Below are positions 41,986-50,383 of a stretch of 64,000 nt of DNA, piece after piece; within the stretch, counting starts at the first letter, position 1, and each line of letters opens with the position of its first letter. Location of the stretch: contig CAMTUJ010000023.1 of the NCBI GenBank assembly GCA_947084925.1, positions 1-64,000 of the forward strand, written 5' to 3'. The translations under genes and the position numbers were made by a program. This DNA comes from JAGPUQ01 sp947084925 (GTDB taxonomy: Bacteria > Pseudomonadota > Gammaproteobacteria > Pseudomonadales > Porticoccaceae). The notes below the pieces were generated by a model. It was not told where the DNA came from and searched no databases. It saw only the letters and a program-made list of their open reading frames with translations.

Positions 41986-43121
41986 TGCGCGCCTCCCAGG
42001 GTCAGGTCGGCATAGCGGGCGCGGTGGGCGCTCGCGCTGCCGAGCCAGGAGGCCAGGTACATGGCCTTCTTCAGATAGAGGCCGATATTGCATTCGTCGG
42101 TGTAGCCGATGCCGCCGTGGAGCTGGATCGCGTCCTTGCCGATCCGGAGCGCGGCATCCGCGCAGCGCGCCTTGACCTGACTCGCGGCGACGGCGCGCTG
42201 GGTGGCATCCGCGTCGCCATCGAACAGGGCGGTGGTCTGCAACAGCACCGAGCGGGAAACTTCGCTCAGGATGAACAGATCGACGGTCTTGTGCTGAAGC
42301 GCCTGAAAGCTGCCGATGGGCTTGTCGAACTGCACCCGCTGCTTGAGGTAATCGACGCTGATTTCCAGCGCCCGGGTCATCACCCCGAGCAGTTCCGCGC
42401 TGGCCGCGACGCGACCTTCGTCGAGCACCGTGGCGAGCAATGCCTCGCTGTGCTCCGGTCCGGCGACCTGGGCGCCCACCGGGGTATCGGCAAAATTCAG
42501 ATGGCCGTAAAACCCGCCATCGACGCGCTGCTCGAATTCCAGGGTCAGACCGGGCGCGTCCTTGTCCACCAGATAGAGCGCGGTACCGCCGGGTACGGCG
42601 GCGGAAACGACAAAGGCATCGGCGCCGCCCGCATCGGGCACAAACACTTTACGCCCGTTGAGCTTGCCGTCGTTGCACACCACCTGCCGCGCCTTGACAT
42701 CGAGACTCGCGCGCGCTTCCTGCCAGGCGAGCGCGGGCAGCCAGTCGCCCGCCACCAGTTGCGGCAGGCGCTCGGCGCGCAACGCCGCATTGTCGCTGCC
42801 GGCCAGGGTCCGCGCGGCCAGCACCGCGGTGGCCACGAAGGGCGCCGGGACCAGTCCCTTGCCCAACTGGATCAGCACCAGTGCCAGATCCGAGAACGTC
42901 AGACCGACACCGCCATATTCCTCCGGAACCACGAATCCCAACCAGCCCGCGTCGGCCATCTCGCGCCAGGAGGCCCGATCGAAGCCGGGCTGCACGAAGC
43001 GGTTTGCGCGTACGCGCTTGAGCTCTTCGTCACCTTCGACGAAGGCGACGGCACTGTCCTGAATCAGCACCTGCTGCTCCGTCAGAACGTCGATTTTCGC
43101 TTGCAAACTGATGTCTTCCAC
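41982..43121 (-). CDS. Acyl-CoA dehydrogenase family protein (divergent)
   Basis: A 379-residue member that is more divergent than its two neighbours. It lacks their GYSEPGAGSDLASLRT block and has LAWQEARASLDVK at that position, while keeping the C-terminal domain (KDAIQLHGGIGYTDECNIG). It may be the non-catalytic or structural partner of a heteromeric dehydrogenase. It is the first gene of a tight minus-strand run leading to the GFA gene, 87 bases after fur. Confidence 0.87.
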   Translation of the reverse strand: MEDISLQAKIDVLTEQQVLIQDSAVAFVEGDEELKRVRANRFVQPGFDRASWREMADAGWLGFVVPEEYGGVGLTFSDLALVLIQLGKGLVPAPFVATAVLAARTLAGSDNAALRAERLPQLVAGDWLPALAWQEARASLDVKARQVVCNDGKLNGRKVFVPDAGGADAFVVSAAVPGGTALYLVDKDAPGLTLEFEQRVDGGFYGHLNFADTPVGAQVAGPEHSEALLATVLDEGRVAASAELLGVMTRALEISVDYLKQRVQFDKPIGSFQALQHKTVDLFILSEVSRSVLLQTTALFDGDADATQRAVAASQVKARCADAALRIGKDAIQLHGGIGYTDECNIGLYLKKAMYLASWLGSASAHRARYADLTLGGAQ

Positions 43122-43208
43122 ATTGGCTCCTGGCGTTTGGACGTGGGCAAAACAAGGGGTTCGCCGCCTGGCGCGGCGCTGTTCAATTCAACGGCTCAAG
43201 TTAACTGC

Positions 43209-43628
43209 TCAAGTGGTCTGCTTGTCGGCGGGCCTGACATACAGCACCAGACTGTGCCCGATCAGCTCGTAGCCGGCATCGGCCGCGATCTTGCGCTGGA
43301 TGCGTTCGATTTCGTCGCTGCGAAACTCGGTCACCTCGCCGCTGACCATGCACACCATGTGATCGTGATGATCGCCGCGATTGATTTCGTAGCGCGCGGC
43401 GCCATCGTCGAACGCATGCTTCTCCACCAGGCCCACGGCCTCGAACTGGGTCAGCACCCGGTACACGGTGGCGATCCCGACATCTTCGCCGGCATCGGCG
43501 AGCGTGCGGTACACATCGTCCGCCGTCAGGTGTTTCCGGCCCGATTTCTCGAGGAGCTGCAGGATCCTCACGCGGGGGTGAGTGACCTTGAGGCCGGCAT
43601 TGCGTATCTCGTGGTCTTCGCCGGACAT
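43209..43628 (-). CDS. fur: Ferric uptake regulator Fur
   Basis: A 139-residue iron-responsive repressor. DNA-binding domain AGLKVTHPRVRILQLLEKS and GIATVYRVLTQFEAVGLVEKH; metal-binding GDHHDHMVCMVSGEV. As in Pseudomonas Fur, only one Cys of the CxxC pair remains and the Cys-rich C-terminus is absent. The start is MSGEDHEIRNAG at 43628 with AAGGGG upstream; the longer frame is not family-like. It is divergent from bamE, as in Pseudomonas. Confidence 0.95.
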   Translation of the reverse strand: MSGEDHEIRNAGLKVTHPRVRILQLLEKSGRKHLTADDVYRTLADAGEDVGIATVYRVLTQFEAVGLVEKHAFDDGAARYEINRGDHHDHMVCMVSGEVTEFRSDEIERIQRKIAADAGYELIGHSLVLYVRPADKQTT

Positions 43629-43701
43629 CGGGTGCGCCCCTTCTAACGGCATGGCGGTTTGAGTATTATCCCCCGCCTCTCCCCGTAACGGAAACCCCGT
43701 G

Positions 43702-44244
43702 ATGCCACACCCCCGCGCGCTCGTCCTGGTTCTGGCCGTAGCGTTGCTCACTGGTTGTGCATCCTCGACCGAAAAGCCGGCAACCACCGAAAAGCCCGCC
43801 GAGACCGAAAAATCCGGCTTCCGAATCCTGCCCCGCGTGTTCAAGTTCCCGATCCAGCAGGGAAATGTCGTCACTCAGGAAATGGTCGACAAATTGCAGC
43901 CCGGCATGACGCGCTCCCAAGTGCGCTTCATCATGGGTACGCCGCTGATTGCCGACACCTTCAATCAGAATCGCTGGGATTATCTCTATACCCTGAAACT
44001 GCCATCCGGCAAGGAGCTGCGCGAACAGATGACCATCCTGTTCGACGGAGATCGACTGGTGGGCATCAGTGGGGACTACATGCCCGGCGGCGGCGCGCCC
44101 GCGCAGACGGCCCAGCCCGCGCCTGAAACCGCGCAGCCCGATCCGGAGGCGGCCAAATCCAAGCCGGAGGCGGCCAAAACCGAGTCCGAAGCGGCCAAAG
44201 CGGCATCGGACAGCGTGATCGAAGTACACGGCATCGGCGACTGA
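43702..44244 (+). CDS. bamE: Outer membrane assembly lipoprotein BamE (OmlA/SmpA)
   Basis: A 180-residue lipoprotein of the BAM complex that inserts outer-membrane beta-barrels. A signal peptide ends in the lipobox LLTGC. The core QQGNVVTQEMVDKLQPGMTRSQVRFIMGTPL and FNQNRWDYLYTL are family-typical. The C-terminal tail is unusually long with a repeated EAAK(x)(x)(P/S) pattern. GTG and ATG starts adjoin at 43699 and 43702. A TATTAT element lies at 43664-43669. Confidence 0.93.
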   Translation: MPHPRALVLVLAVALLTGCASSTEKPATTEKPAETEKSGFRILPRVFKFPIQQGNVVTQEMVDKLQPGMTRSQVRFIMGTPLIADTFNQNRWDYLYTLKLPSGKELREQMTILFDGDRLVGISGDYMPGGGAPAQTAQPAPETAQPDPEAAKSKPEAAKTESEAAKAASDSVIEVHGIGD

Positions 44245-44288
44245 AACGAAAAATCCGCCACGCCGGGTCAGACCAACCTGCCCGGCGC

Positions 44289-44657
44289 CTACGCGACCCT
44301 GCCAGCCCGGCGACGTCTTGCATCCTTCGGATCGGCAACCAGGGGCCGATAAATTTCCACCCGATCACCGGGGCACACCAGATAGCGATCCGCGGGCGGC
44401 AAACCCCGGGTGCCCAGCAATCGACCAAAAACGCCCAGCCGGCCCGGATCGATCGCTACCTCGGGAAACAACGCCGCGATGCCGGACATCGCCACGGCGG
44501 CAAGCGCCGTGGTGCCGCGCGGTACCCTGATCGCCAGGATGTGTTGACGCTCGGGCAGGGCGCAGGCCACTTCGACCTCGATCAGATCAGGCACCTCGAT
44601 CAGAGGCGGCCCGGTCAAATCCGTCACGGCGACCAATCCGACGTGCGCGTCGCTCAC
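44289..44657 (-). CDS. rnfH: RnfH family ubiquitin-fold protein
   Basis: A 122-residue protein with the RnfH core IEVEVACALPERQHILAIRVPRGTT and VGVFGR-like segments (LGVFGRLLGTRGL), then GDRVEIYRPLVADPKDARRRRA. RnfH has a ubiquitin-like fold and is usually next to ratA. The N-terminal 25 residues are longer than in E. coli. The start overlaps the ratA stop by 4 bases. Confidence 0.85.
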   Translation of the reverse strand: MSDAHVGLVAVTDLTGPPLIEVPDLIEVEVACALPERQHILAIRVPRGTTALAAVAMSGIAALFPEVAIDPGRLGVFGRLLGTRGLPPADRYLVCPGDRVEIYRPLVADPKDARRRRAGRVA

Positions 44658-45121
44658 GGAGCACCCGGCGCCGTTGCGCCAGCTTGCGCCGGATGCTTCG
44701 CCGCGCGCTCCACCAGGGCCTGCACCAGATTGTTGGCGACCCGCGTGAACAGCTTTTCCGCCGGCTTGCTCAACAGGCGATGGTTCATTTCGAAACGCAG
44801 ATCCAGGCTCACCTTGCTGCCCAGCTCGCCGAGGCGATCAAAGCGCCAGTCGCCGTGAAACCGTTTGAAGGGCCCTTCCTCGAGCAATAACTCGATGTGC
44901 GCCGGGAAATGCAGCAGATTACGGGTGACAAAGCTGTAGCGCAGCCCGGCTTTGCCCAGATCGAGCCGGGCGCGCATCTCGGTGTCGCTGCGGTTGTAGA
45001 CCTCGGCGCCGACGCAGCCGTCCATGTACTCGGGGTAATCCTCTACCGCGCACACCAGCCGAAACATGTCGGCGGCGTCCCGCTGCACCAGGGCGCTGCG
45101 CTGAATACGGGTCTCGCTCAC
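44654..45121 (-). CDS. ratA: RatA family protein (START/SRPBCC fold)
   Basis: A 155-residue START-like protein related to ubiquinone-binding Coq10; E. coli RatA was described as a ribosome association toxin. Family features are IQRSALVQRDAADMFRLVCAV, VEDYPEYMDGC, YSFVTRNLL and VNNLVQAL-like C-terminus. GTG at 45121 with AAGGTG six bases upstream gives the family length; the longer frame upstream crosses the smpB promoter and is rejected. Confidence 0.88.
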   Translation of the reverse strand: MSETRIQRSALVQRDAADMFRLVCAVEDYPEYMDGCVGAEVYNRSDTEMRARLDLGKAGLRYSFVTRNLLHFPAHIELLLEEGPFKRFHGDWRFDRLGELGSKVSLDLRFEMNHRLLSKPAEKLFTRVANNLVQALVERAAKHPAQAGATAPGAP

Positions 45122-45253
45122 CGCCGCACCTTCACGGGAATCTCGTGTTCCACCGCCATGCCACCCCTCGAAAACCGCCCGCTGCGGGAGGCGCAGTTTA
45201 GCGTCAGTCGCGCTGCCGCCGAAATTGGCAGCCGCACACCGCGGCCAAGCCCC

Positions 45254-45259
45254 TATAAT
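45254..45259 (+). promoter_or_regulatory. Perfect -10 element of smpB
   Basis: TATAAT at 45254-45259 ends only 7 bases before the smpB ATG. TTGGCA lies at 45225-45230, 23 bases upstream, longer than the usual spacing. Transcription would start at or just before the ATG. Confidence 0.6.
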
Positions 45260-45266
45260 TGCCGCC

Positions 45267-45755
45267 ATGAGCAAAGCCAACAAAGGCGCCAAACCAGGTG
45301 CCGCCCCCTCGACCATCGCCCTCAACAAGCGCGCCCGCCATGACTACAGTCTGGAGGATCGCCTGGAAGCGGGCCTGGTCCTGGAGGGCTGGGAAGTCAA
45401 AAGTTTGCGCGCCGGCAAGGCCCAGCTTGTGGACAGCTATGTGCTGTTCAAGGACGGCGAGGCGTTTCTGCTCGGCGCATTGATCACACCCCTGCCCTCG
45501 GCCGCCACGCATTTCGTCACCGACCCGACCCGCACCCGCAAGCTGCTGCTGAACCGGCGCGAGCTGGACCGCTTCGCCGGCGCGGTGCAACAGAAGGGTT
45601 ACACCTGCGTGGCCACCGCGCTCTACTGGAGCCAGCATCGGGTGAAATGCGAGATCGCGCTCGCCAAGGGCAAAGCCGACTACGACAAGCGCGAGACCGA
45701 AAAAACCCGCGACTGGCAGCGCCAGAAGCAGCGCATGATGCGCCATTCGGCCTAG
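45267..45755 (+). CDS. smpB: SsrA-binding protein SmpB
   Basis: A 162-residue tmRNA partner of trans-translation. The core KRARHDYSLEDRLEAGLVLEGWEVKSLRAGKAQL, the basic KADYDKRETEKTRDWQRQ tail and length fit the family. The start is MSKANKG at 45267; the frame is open from 45225. No ribosome-binding site precedes the ATG. Its RNA partner ssrA is at 48475, with ppsA between. Confidence 0.96.
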   Translation: MSKANKGAKPGAAPSTIALNKRARHDYSLEDRLEAGLVLEGWEVKSLRAGKAQLVDSYVLFKDGEAFLLGALITPLPSAATHFVTDPTRTRKLLLNRRELDRFAGAVQQKGYTCVATALYWSQHRVKCEIALAKGKADYDKRETEKTRDWQRQKQRMMRHSA

Positions 45756-45773
45756 GGCTGCCGAACAACGGCG

Positions 45774-45875
45774 TAATCGTCGTTCCCGCGCAGTGCCTGG
45801 TTCCGCGGAGGCAGAGGCGGCAGCCCAGAAATATCAGAGCCTTCTGGGTGCCCGCCTGCGCGGGCACGACGATTA
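45774..45875. repeat. Dispersed palindromic repeat, copy 3
   Basis: A 102-base inverted repeat with 16-base arms TAATCGTCGTTCCCGC and GCGGGCACGACGATTA (one mismatch), same family as 2529-2623 and 3341-3461. It fills the gap between the convergent ends of smpB and ppsA and abuts the ppsA stop codon. It probably serves as a bidirectional terminator or stabiliser. Confidence 0.8.
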
Positions 45876-48266
45876 TCAGCGCCCCTTCGCTTCCGCCGCC
45901 GCCACATGGCGTTTGACGGTGGCAAAGCTGTCCGGCGTCACCGAGATCGAATCGATACCGCATTCCACCAGAAAGCGCGCGAACTCCGGGTGATCGCTGG
46001 GCGCCTGCCCGCACAGACCGACCTTGGCGCCGGCCACATGCGCGTCCCGGATCACGGTGCGAATCATCCATTGCACCGCCGCGTCCTGTTCGCTGAACAA
46101 GGGCGCCAGCAGCTCCGAATCCCGCTCGACACCCAGCGTCAACTGGGTCAGGTCGTTGGATCCGATGGAAAAGCCGTCGAAGCGCGCGGCGAATTCCGCC
46201 GCCAGGATGACGTTCGAGGGAATCTCGCACATCACATAGACCTGGAGTCCCCGCTCGCCCCGCACCAGACCGTTCTCCGCCATCACCGCCAGCACCTGGT
46301 CCGCCTCGCCCGGTGTGCGACAGAACGGCACCATCACCACCACGTTGGTGAAGCCCATCTCTTCGCGCAGACGGCGCAGCGCCTGGCATTCCAGATCGAA
46401 ACCCTCGCGGTAGCGCGGCGAGTAATAACGTGAAGCGCCGCGAAAACCCAGCATGGGGTTCTCTTCGCGAGGCTCGAACTGGGCACCGCCCAGCAGATGG
46501 GCGTATTCGTTGGTCTTGAAATCCGAGAGCCGCACGATCACCGGATTGGGGTATTGCACCGCGGCGATGCGGGCCAGCCCGCGCGCGAGGCGATCGACGA
46601 AATAATCCGTGCGCTTGGCGTAGCCCTGGGTAAGCGCCGCAATCTCGGCCTTGGCGGCGGCGTCGGTCAGTTCACCGAAATGCACCAGCGCCATGGGGTG
46701 GACCTTGATCGCGTGGTCGATCACGAACTCCATGCGCGCCAGCCCGACCCCATCGGCGGGCAGACGCCACCAGCGCAGCGCCGCGCCGGGATCGGCCAGA
46801 TTGAGCATGACCTTGGTGCGGGTCGTCGGCAGCTCCGCAAGCGCAAGCTCGTCGATGCGGATGCTGGCCCGGCCGCGGTAGACAAAGCCCTGATCGCCCT
46901 CGGCGCAGGACACCGTGACCTCGGCGCCATCGACCAGCGTGCGGGTGCCGGAACCGGTACCGATCACCGCCGGCACTCCCAGCTCGCGGCTGACGATGGC
47001 GGCGTGGGAGGTGCGCCCGCCGTGATTGGTGACGATGGCCGCCGCGCGCTTCATGATCGGCACCCAGTCGGGGCTGGTGGTTTCCGCCACCAGGATGGCG
47101 CCATCGACGAAGCGATCGATGTCGCGGGGATCGTCGATCCGGCACACCCGACCCACAACTGCCGCCTCGCCGATGGCGAGCCCCTGCGCCAGCACCGCGC
47201 CCTTGTCCGCCACCGCGTAGGTGCGCAGGGTGCCCGCCGCGGCCTGCGAGTGCACCGTCTCCGGCCGCGCCTGCACGATATAAAGCGCCCCGCTGCGCCC
47301 GTCGCGGGCCCACTCGATATCCATGGGCGTGCCGTAGTGCGCCTCGATCGCGCAGGCCCAACGCGCGAGTTGCAGGATCTCGGCATCGGTCAGCACCAGC
47401 GCCGCCCGCTCCGCCTCGGTGGTGTGGACATTGAGGGTGGAGCGCCCGCCCGCGGTGGTGTAGATCATTTTCTGCGCCTTGCCGCCGCAGCGCTTCTCGA
47501 TGATGGGCACCAGCGCGGCATCGGCCAGCAGCGGCTTGAACACCAGGTACTCGTCCGGATCCACATCGCCCTGCACCACGTTCTCGCCGAGACCGTAGGC
47601 GGCATTGATCACCACCACCCGGTCGCAGCCGGTCTCGGTATCCAGGGTGAACATCACGCCGGCGCCGCCCAGATCGCTGCGCACCATCTGCTGCACACCC
47701 ACCGAGAGCGCGACCTTGTCGTGCGCGAAACCCTTGGTTTCCCGGTAGCTGATCGCGCGGGCGGTGAACAGCGAGGCGTAGCAGCGCCGGCAGGCATCGA
47801 GCAGCGCGGTGTCGCCGCGAATATTGAGAAAGGTCTCCTGCTGGCCGGCAAAGCTCGCATCGGGAAGATCCTCGGCGGTGGCGCTGGAGCGCACCGCGAC
47901 ATCCACATCCGCCATCCCGGTGCGGGCGCAGAGATCCCGGTAACCGGCGGTGATCGCCTCTGCCAGCTCCGCCGGCCAGGGCGCGCGCTCGAACGCCGCG
48001 CGGATATCGGCGGCCGCCGCGCCCAGCGAGACCTCGGCCGCACGCGCGGCGGCCATGGCATCGGCGATCAGCCGATCGAGCCCGCTGGCGGTCAGAAACA
48101 GGCGATAAGCATCCGCGGTGGTGGCAAACCCCGGGGGCACCGCAATACCGCTGGCGGACAGCTGCGACAGCATCTCGCCGAGCGAAGCATTCTTGCCGCC
48201 CACCTGGGCGACGTCATCGCGCCGCACCTGATCCAGATCGACCACATACCTCGAATCCTGACTCAT
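45876..48266 (-). CDS. ppsA: Phosphoenolpyruvate synthase
   Basis: A 796-residue enzyme that makes phosphoenolpyruvate from pyruvate and ATP, a gluconeogenic step. The N-terminal ATP-grasp domain has GGKNASLGEML and VAVRSSATAEDLPDASFAGQ; the phosphohistidine swivel has NHGGRTSHAAIVSREL (about residue 415); the C-terminal PEP-binding barrel ends with the catalytic Cys in VGLCGQAPSDHPEF. It is intercalated between smpB and ssrA, which are usually adjacent. Confidence 0.96.
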   Translation of the reverse strand: MSQDSRYVVDLDQVRRDDVAQVGGKNASLGEMLSQLSASGIAVPPGFATTADAYRLFLTASGLDRLIADAMAAARAAEVSLGAAAADIRAAFERAPWPAELAEAITAGYRDLCARTGMADVDVAVRSSATAEDLPDASFAGQQETFLNIRGDTALLDACRRCYASLFTARAISYRETKGFAHDKVALSVGVQQMVRSDLGGAGVMFTLDTETGCDRVVVINAAYGLGENVVQGDVDPDEYLVFKPLLADAALVPIIEKRCGGKAQKMIYTTAGGRSTLNVHTTEAERAALVLTDAEILQLARWACAIEAHYGTPMDIEWARDGRSGALYIVQARPETVHSQAAAGTLRTYAVADKGAVLAQGLAIGEAAVVGRVCRIDDPRDIDRFVDGAILVAETTSPDWVPIMKRAAAIVTNHGGRTSHAAIVSRELGVPAVIGTGSGTRTLVDGAEVTVSCAEGDQGFVYRGRASIRIDELALAELPTTRTKVMLNLADPGAALRWWRLPADGVGLARMEFVIDHAIKVHPMALVHFGELTDAAAKAEIAALTQGYAKRTDYFVDRLARGLARIAAVQYPNPVIVRLSDFKTNEYAHLLGGAQFEPREENPMLGFRGASRYYSPRYREGFDLECQALRRLREEMGFTNVVVMVPFCRTPGEADQVLAVMAENGLVRGERGLQVYVMCEIPSNVILAAEFAARFDGFSIGSNDLTQLTLGVERDSELLAPLFSEQDAAVQWMIRTVIRDAHVAGAKVGLCGQAPSDHPEFARFLVECGIDSISVTPDSFATVKRHVAAAEAKGR

Positions 48267-48474
48267 CGACTTCCTCCGGGTGGACTGCGCTTATCCGCTG
48301 GGCGTTTATTCCACCACAAATAACCGCACGCGGCGCCAAAACCACCACGCTCCTCGGTCGCGCCGGGTCAACCCGATCCCTGCTGTGCTAGAATCCGCGC
48401 TCTCCGGCCTATCCAGCAATACGACCGGGGAACTTTGGGACCGGGCAACTGGTCCCATGAATACTTCGAGTTTT

Positions 48475-48839
48475 GGGGGCGCTTTGGATTCGACGCCGGT
48501 TACAAAACCCGTGGTGCATGCCGAGAGGGCGATCAATCTCGTTAATCCAAAATCGCAAACTTTAGTTGCCAACGACGACAACTACGCACTCGCTGCTTAA
48601 TACCCAGTAGGGTGCCGTCTGACTGAAGCCGTGCTTGTGCGTTCAGGTTCCAGGCGTCGACTCTCACAAGATCGCGCGGAAGCTCGTCCGGGGCGGAAAC
48701 GCTAAAACCTTACCGGAATCGCTACATCACGCGCCCTGTCGGCCGGGTTGTGATGGGTTAAACATAAAGACCGAATAAGCATGTAGAGCTACTGGTAGCG
48801 GACTGACGGACGCGGGTTCAATTCCCGCCGCCTCCACCA
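48475..48839 (+). ncRNA. ssrA: Transfer-messenger RNA (tmRNA)
   Basis: A 365-base one-piece tmRNA. The acceptor stem GGGGGCG (48475) pairs with CGCCTCC before the encoded CCA (48837-48839), with the T-arm GGTTCAATTCC. The 5' end GGGGGCGCTTTGGATTCGAC is diagnostic. The tag frame starts at GCC (48568) and encodes ANDDNYALAA, ending in TAA at 48598-48600; E. coli has ANDENYALAA. Together with SmpB it rescues stalled ribosomes. The 3' end is also a common integration site for islands. Confidence 0.98.
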
Positions 48840-48845
48840 ACACCA

Positions 48846-48875
48846 AGGGCCTGGATAGTCTCCAGGCCCTTTTTC
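48846..48875 (+). terminator. Rho-independent terminator of ssrA
   Basis: A 10-bp stem AGGGCCTGGA (48846-48855) and TCCAGGCCCT (48861-48870) with a 5-base loop, followed by a T-rich run. It lies seven bases after the tmRNA CCA. Confidence 0.92.
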
Positions 48876-49147
48876 TTTGCGCGAATCCCCGCGTAGCGCG
48901 GGGTTCCGGGCATTCGCCCTGCGGGTGCCCTCGCGCCCGGATGGGCCAAAACACCCCGTTTCCCGGCCAGGCCAGTCTCTTTTCTCTGTTTGCCCTGCGG
49001 TAGTCGCGAGGCCGAGCCCTGCATTTACAAGGGCTTGGCGCGGCCTTTCCGCGGTCAACCATGGCCACCAATGCCCCTTCCAAACTGGACAGCGTGCGTC
49101 TATTGTACTAACGTTGCGTCAGTTGAACTAACACATGGAGGACCACC
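48876..49147. other. Island left end, non-coding
   Basis: About 270 bases with no supported gene. A short hairpin CCCCGCG-TAG-CGCGGGG lies near 48888-48904. The minus-strand open frames here read an AAGIEPAS-like string from the reverse complement of the tmRNA 3' end and are not genes. The tacA operator occupies the last 45 bases. Confidence 0.5.
49103..49132 (+). promoter_or_regulatory. Direct repeat, candidate TacA operator
   Basis: TTGTACTAAC (49103-49112) and TTGAACTAAC (49123-49132) are 20 bases apart, two helical turns, directly before the GGAGG-like site and start of tacA. Antitoxins of this type bind repeated sites in their own promoter. Confidence 0.55.
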
Positions 49148-49438
49148 ATGACTGCCTCTACATCTTCAGCGACCCGTTCGGCCCGCCTGGGCTTGCGTGC
49201 CACACCAGAGCAGGAAGCCGTCCTGCGCCGCGCCGCCGATGTGGCGCACAAGTCGCTGACAGATTTCATTCTCGACAGCGCCTGCCAAGCAGCCGAACAA
49301 ACCCTGCTCGACCAACGCTTGTTCATGGTCTCGGGAAGTCAGTACCAGGCCCTGATGGATCTGCTCGAACAGCCCGAACAGGCCAACGAGGGACTGCGCG
49401 ATCTGTTCTCGCGCAAAGCCCCTTGGGACAAGGCATGA
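49148..49438 (+). CDS. DUF1778 family antitoxin (TacA type)
   Basis: A 96-residue protein with an N-terminal ribbon-helix-helix (SARLGLRATPEQEAVLRRAADVAHKSLTDFILDSA) and a C-terminal toxin-binding tail. This is the antitoxin of GNAT toxin-antitoxin pairs: it binds the toxin and the operon promoter. GGAGG precedes the ATG by 6-7 bases. It overlaps the toxin gene by 4 bases (ATGA). Confidence 0.9.
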   Translation: MTASTSSATRSARLGLRATPEQEAVLRRAADVAHKSLTDFILDSACQAAEQTLLDQRLFMVSGSQYQALMDLLEQPEQANEGLRDLFSRKAPWDKA

Positions 49439-49932
49439 GCTTGAGCGGCCCGGAACCTCTTGGGCCACAGCACCGGCTCGAAGGCTTCGATTGCGGCAAA
49501 CCGACGCTCAATGACTGGCTGGTGCGCCATGCCCGACAGGCGCAAGGCAGCGGCTCGGCCAAGACCTTCGTCGTCAGCGAGGACGACCGCATCGCCGGTT
49601 ATTTCAGCCTGACCGTCGGCCAGATCGATACCCTCGATGCGCCGGAACGCATTCGCAAGGGCATGGGGCAGTATCCGATCCCTGTCGTGATCCTTGCCCG
49701 CCTGGCTGTCTGTCTGCAGGACCAGGGCCGAGGGATCGGCATTGGGCTGTTGCAGGATGCCATCCGCCGCACCCTGCTGATTGCCGAGCAGGCCGGCATC
49801 CGGGCCATGTTGACCCACCCCATCGACGAGGAAGCGGCGAGGTTCTACAGCCGCTTCGGCTTCATCGCCTCACCGCTGCGCGAGCAGCAACTTTTGCTGT
49901 TGCTCAAGGACGCCCGCCTCTGGGTCAAGTGA
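49435..49932 (+). CDS. GNAT-family toxin (TacT type)
   Basis: A 165-residue acetyltransferase. The acetyl-CoA loop QDQGRGIGIGLLQDAI (about residue 100) and the C-terminal RFYSRFGFIASP with the catalytic Tyr match TacT toxins, which acetylate aminoacyl-tRNA and block translation. The N-terminal HRLEGFDCGKPTLNDWLVRHA is family-typical. A longer frame begins at 49135 but overlaps the antitoxin and is rejected. It converges with the HTH gene, 7 bases away. Confidence 0.9.
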   Translation: MSLSGPEPLGPQHRLEGFDCGKPTLNDWLVRHARQAQGSGSAKTFVVSEDDRIAGYFSLTVGQIDTLDAPERIRKGMGQYPIPVVILARLAVCLQDQGRGIGIGLLQDAIRRTLLIAEQAGIRAMLTHPIDEEAARFYSRFGFIASPLREQQLLLLLKDARLWVK

Positions 49933-49939
49933 TCCGGCG

Positions 49940-50383
49940 TCAATCATCAAACCTTTCGACCACCCGCCGCTGCTCGATCCAGTCCAGCGGCAGCGGGTTG
50001 CGCTGAAACCAGATCAGGCTCATGCAGCGCGGCTGCTGCCCGGCCAGGATGGCCTGGATGATGGCCGGCTCCAGCAGCGTCAGCCGCAGCAGTTCGTTCA
50101 CCGTCGAGTGATGCAGGCCTTCGCGCTGGGCGATGTCGGTGCCGCTGGCCGCCACGCCGTCGTCGAGCAACTGCTGCCAGTAGAAGGCCCGCGCCAACGC
50201 CACCAGCATGGAGCTGTCGAACTGGCCGCGGGCGGTCGGACTGCTGTCCCTGTCCGGCCGGATCACCACCTTGCGCACGCCGCGCTTGCGGATCTGCAGC
50301 GGGATGAAGGTCGAGAGTTTCACGGCGCCGCCGTCCACGCGCTGCTGCACGGTGGCCTCGCCCGATTGCCGTATCCGCGTCAT
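49940..50383 (-). CDS. HTH protein linked to a serine recombinase
   Basis: A 147-residue basic protein of unknown function. A helix-turn-helix resembling those of ParB/KorB-like proteins is visible at GTDIAQREGLHHSTVNELLRL (about residues 83-103), followed by LTLLEPAIIQAILAGQQP. ATG at 50383 overlaps the recombinase stop by 4 bases, so the two are translated together. It may be an accessory DNA-binding protein for recombination. The longer upstream frame is a shadow of the recombinase. Confidence 0.75.
   Translation of the reverse strand: MTRIRQSGEATVQQRVDGGAVKLSTFIPLQIRKRGVRKVVIRPDRDSSPTARGQFDSSMLVALARAFYWQQLLDDGVAASGTDIAQREGLHHSTVNELLRLTLLEPAIIQAILAGQQPRCMSLIWFQRNPLPLDWIEQRRVVERFDD

Noticed and set aside
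44262..44287. Possible terminator between bamE and rnfH (CGCCGGG/CCCGGCG)
   Set aside because: Loop of 13 bases and no T-run; too weak to call.
48727..49083. Minus-strand frame with an AAGIEPAS string
   Set aside because: It reads the reverse complement of the tmRNA 3' end, a known source of false proteins.
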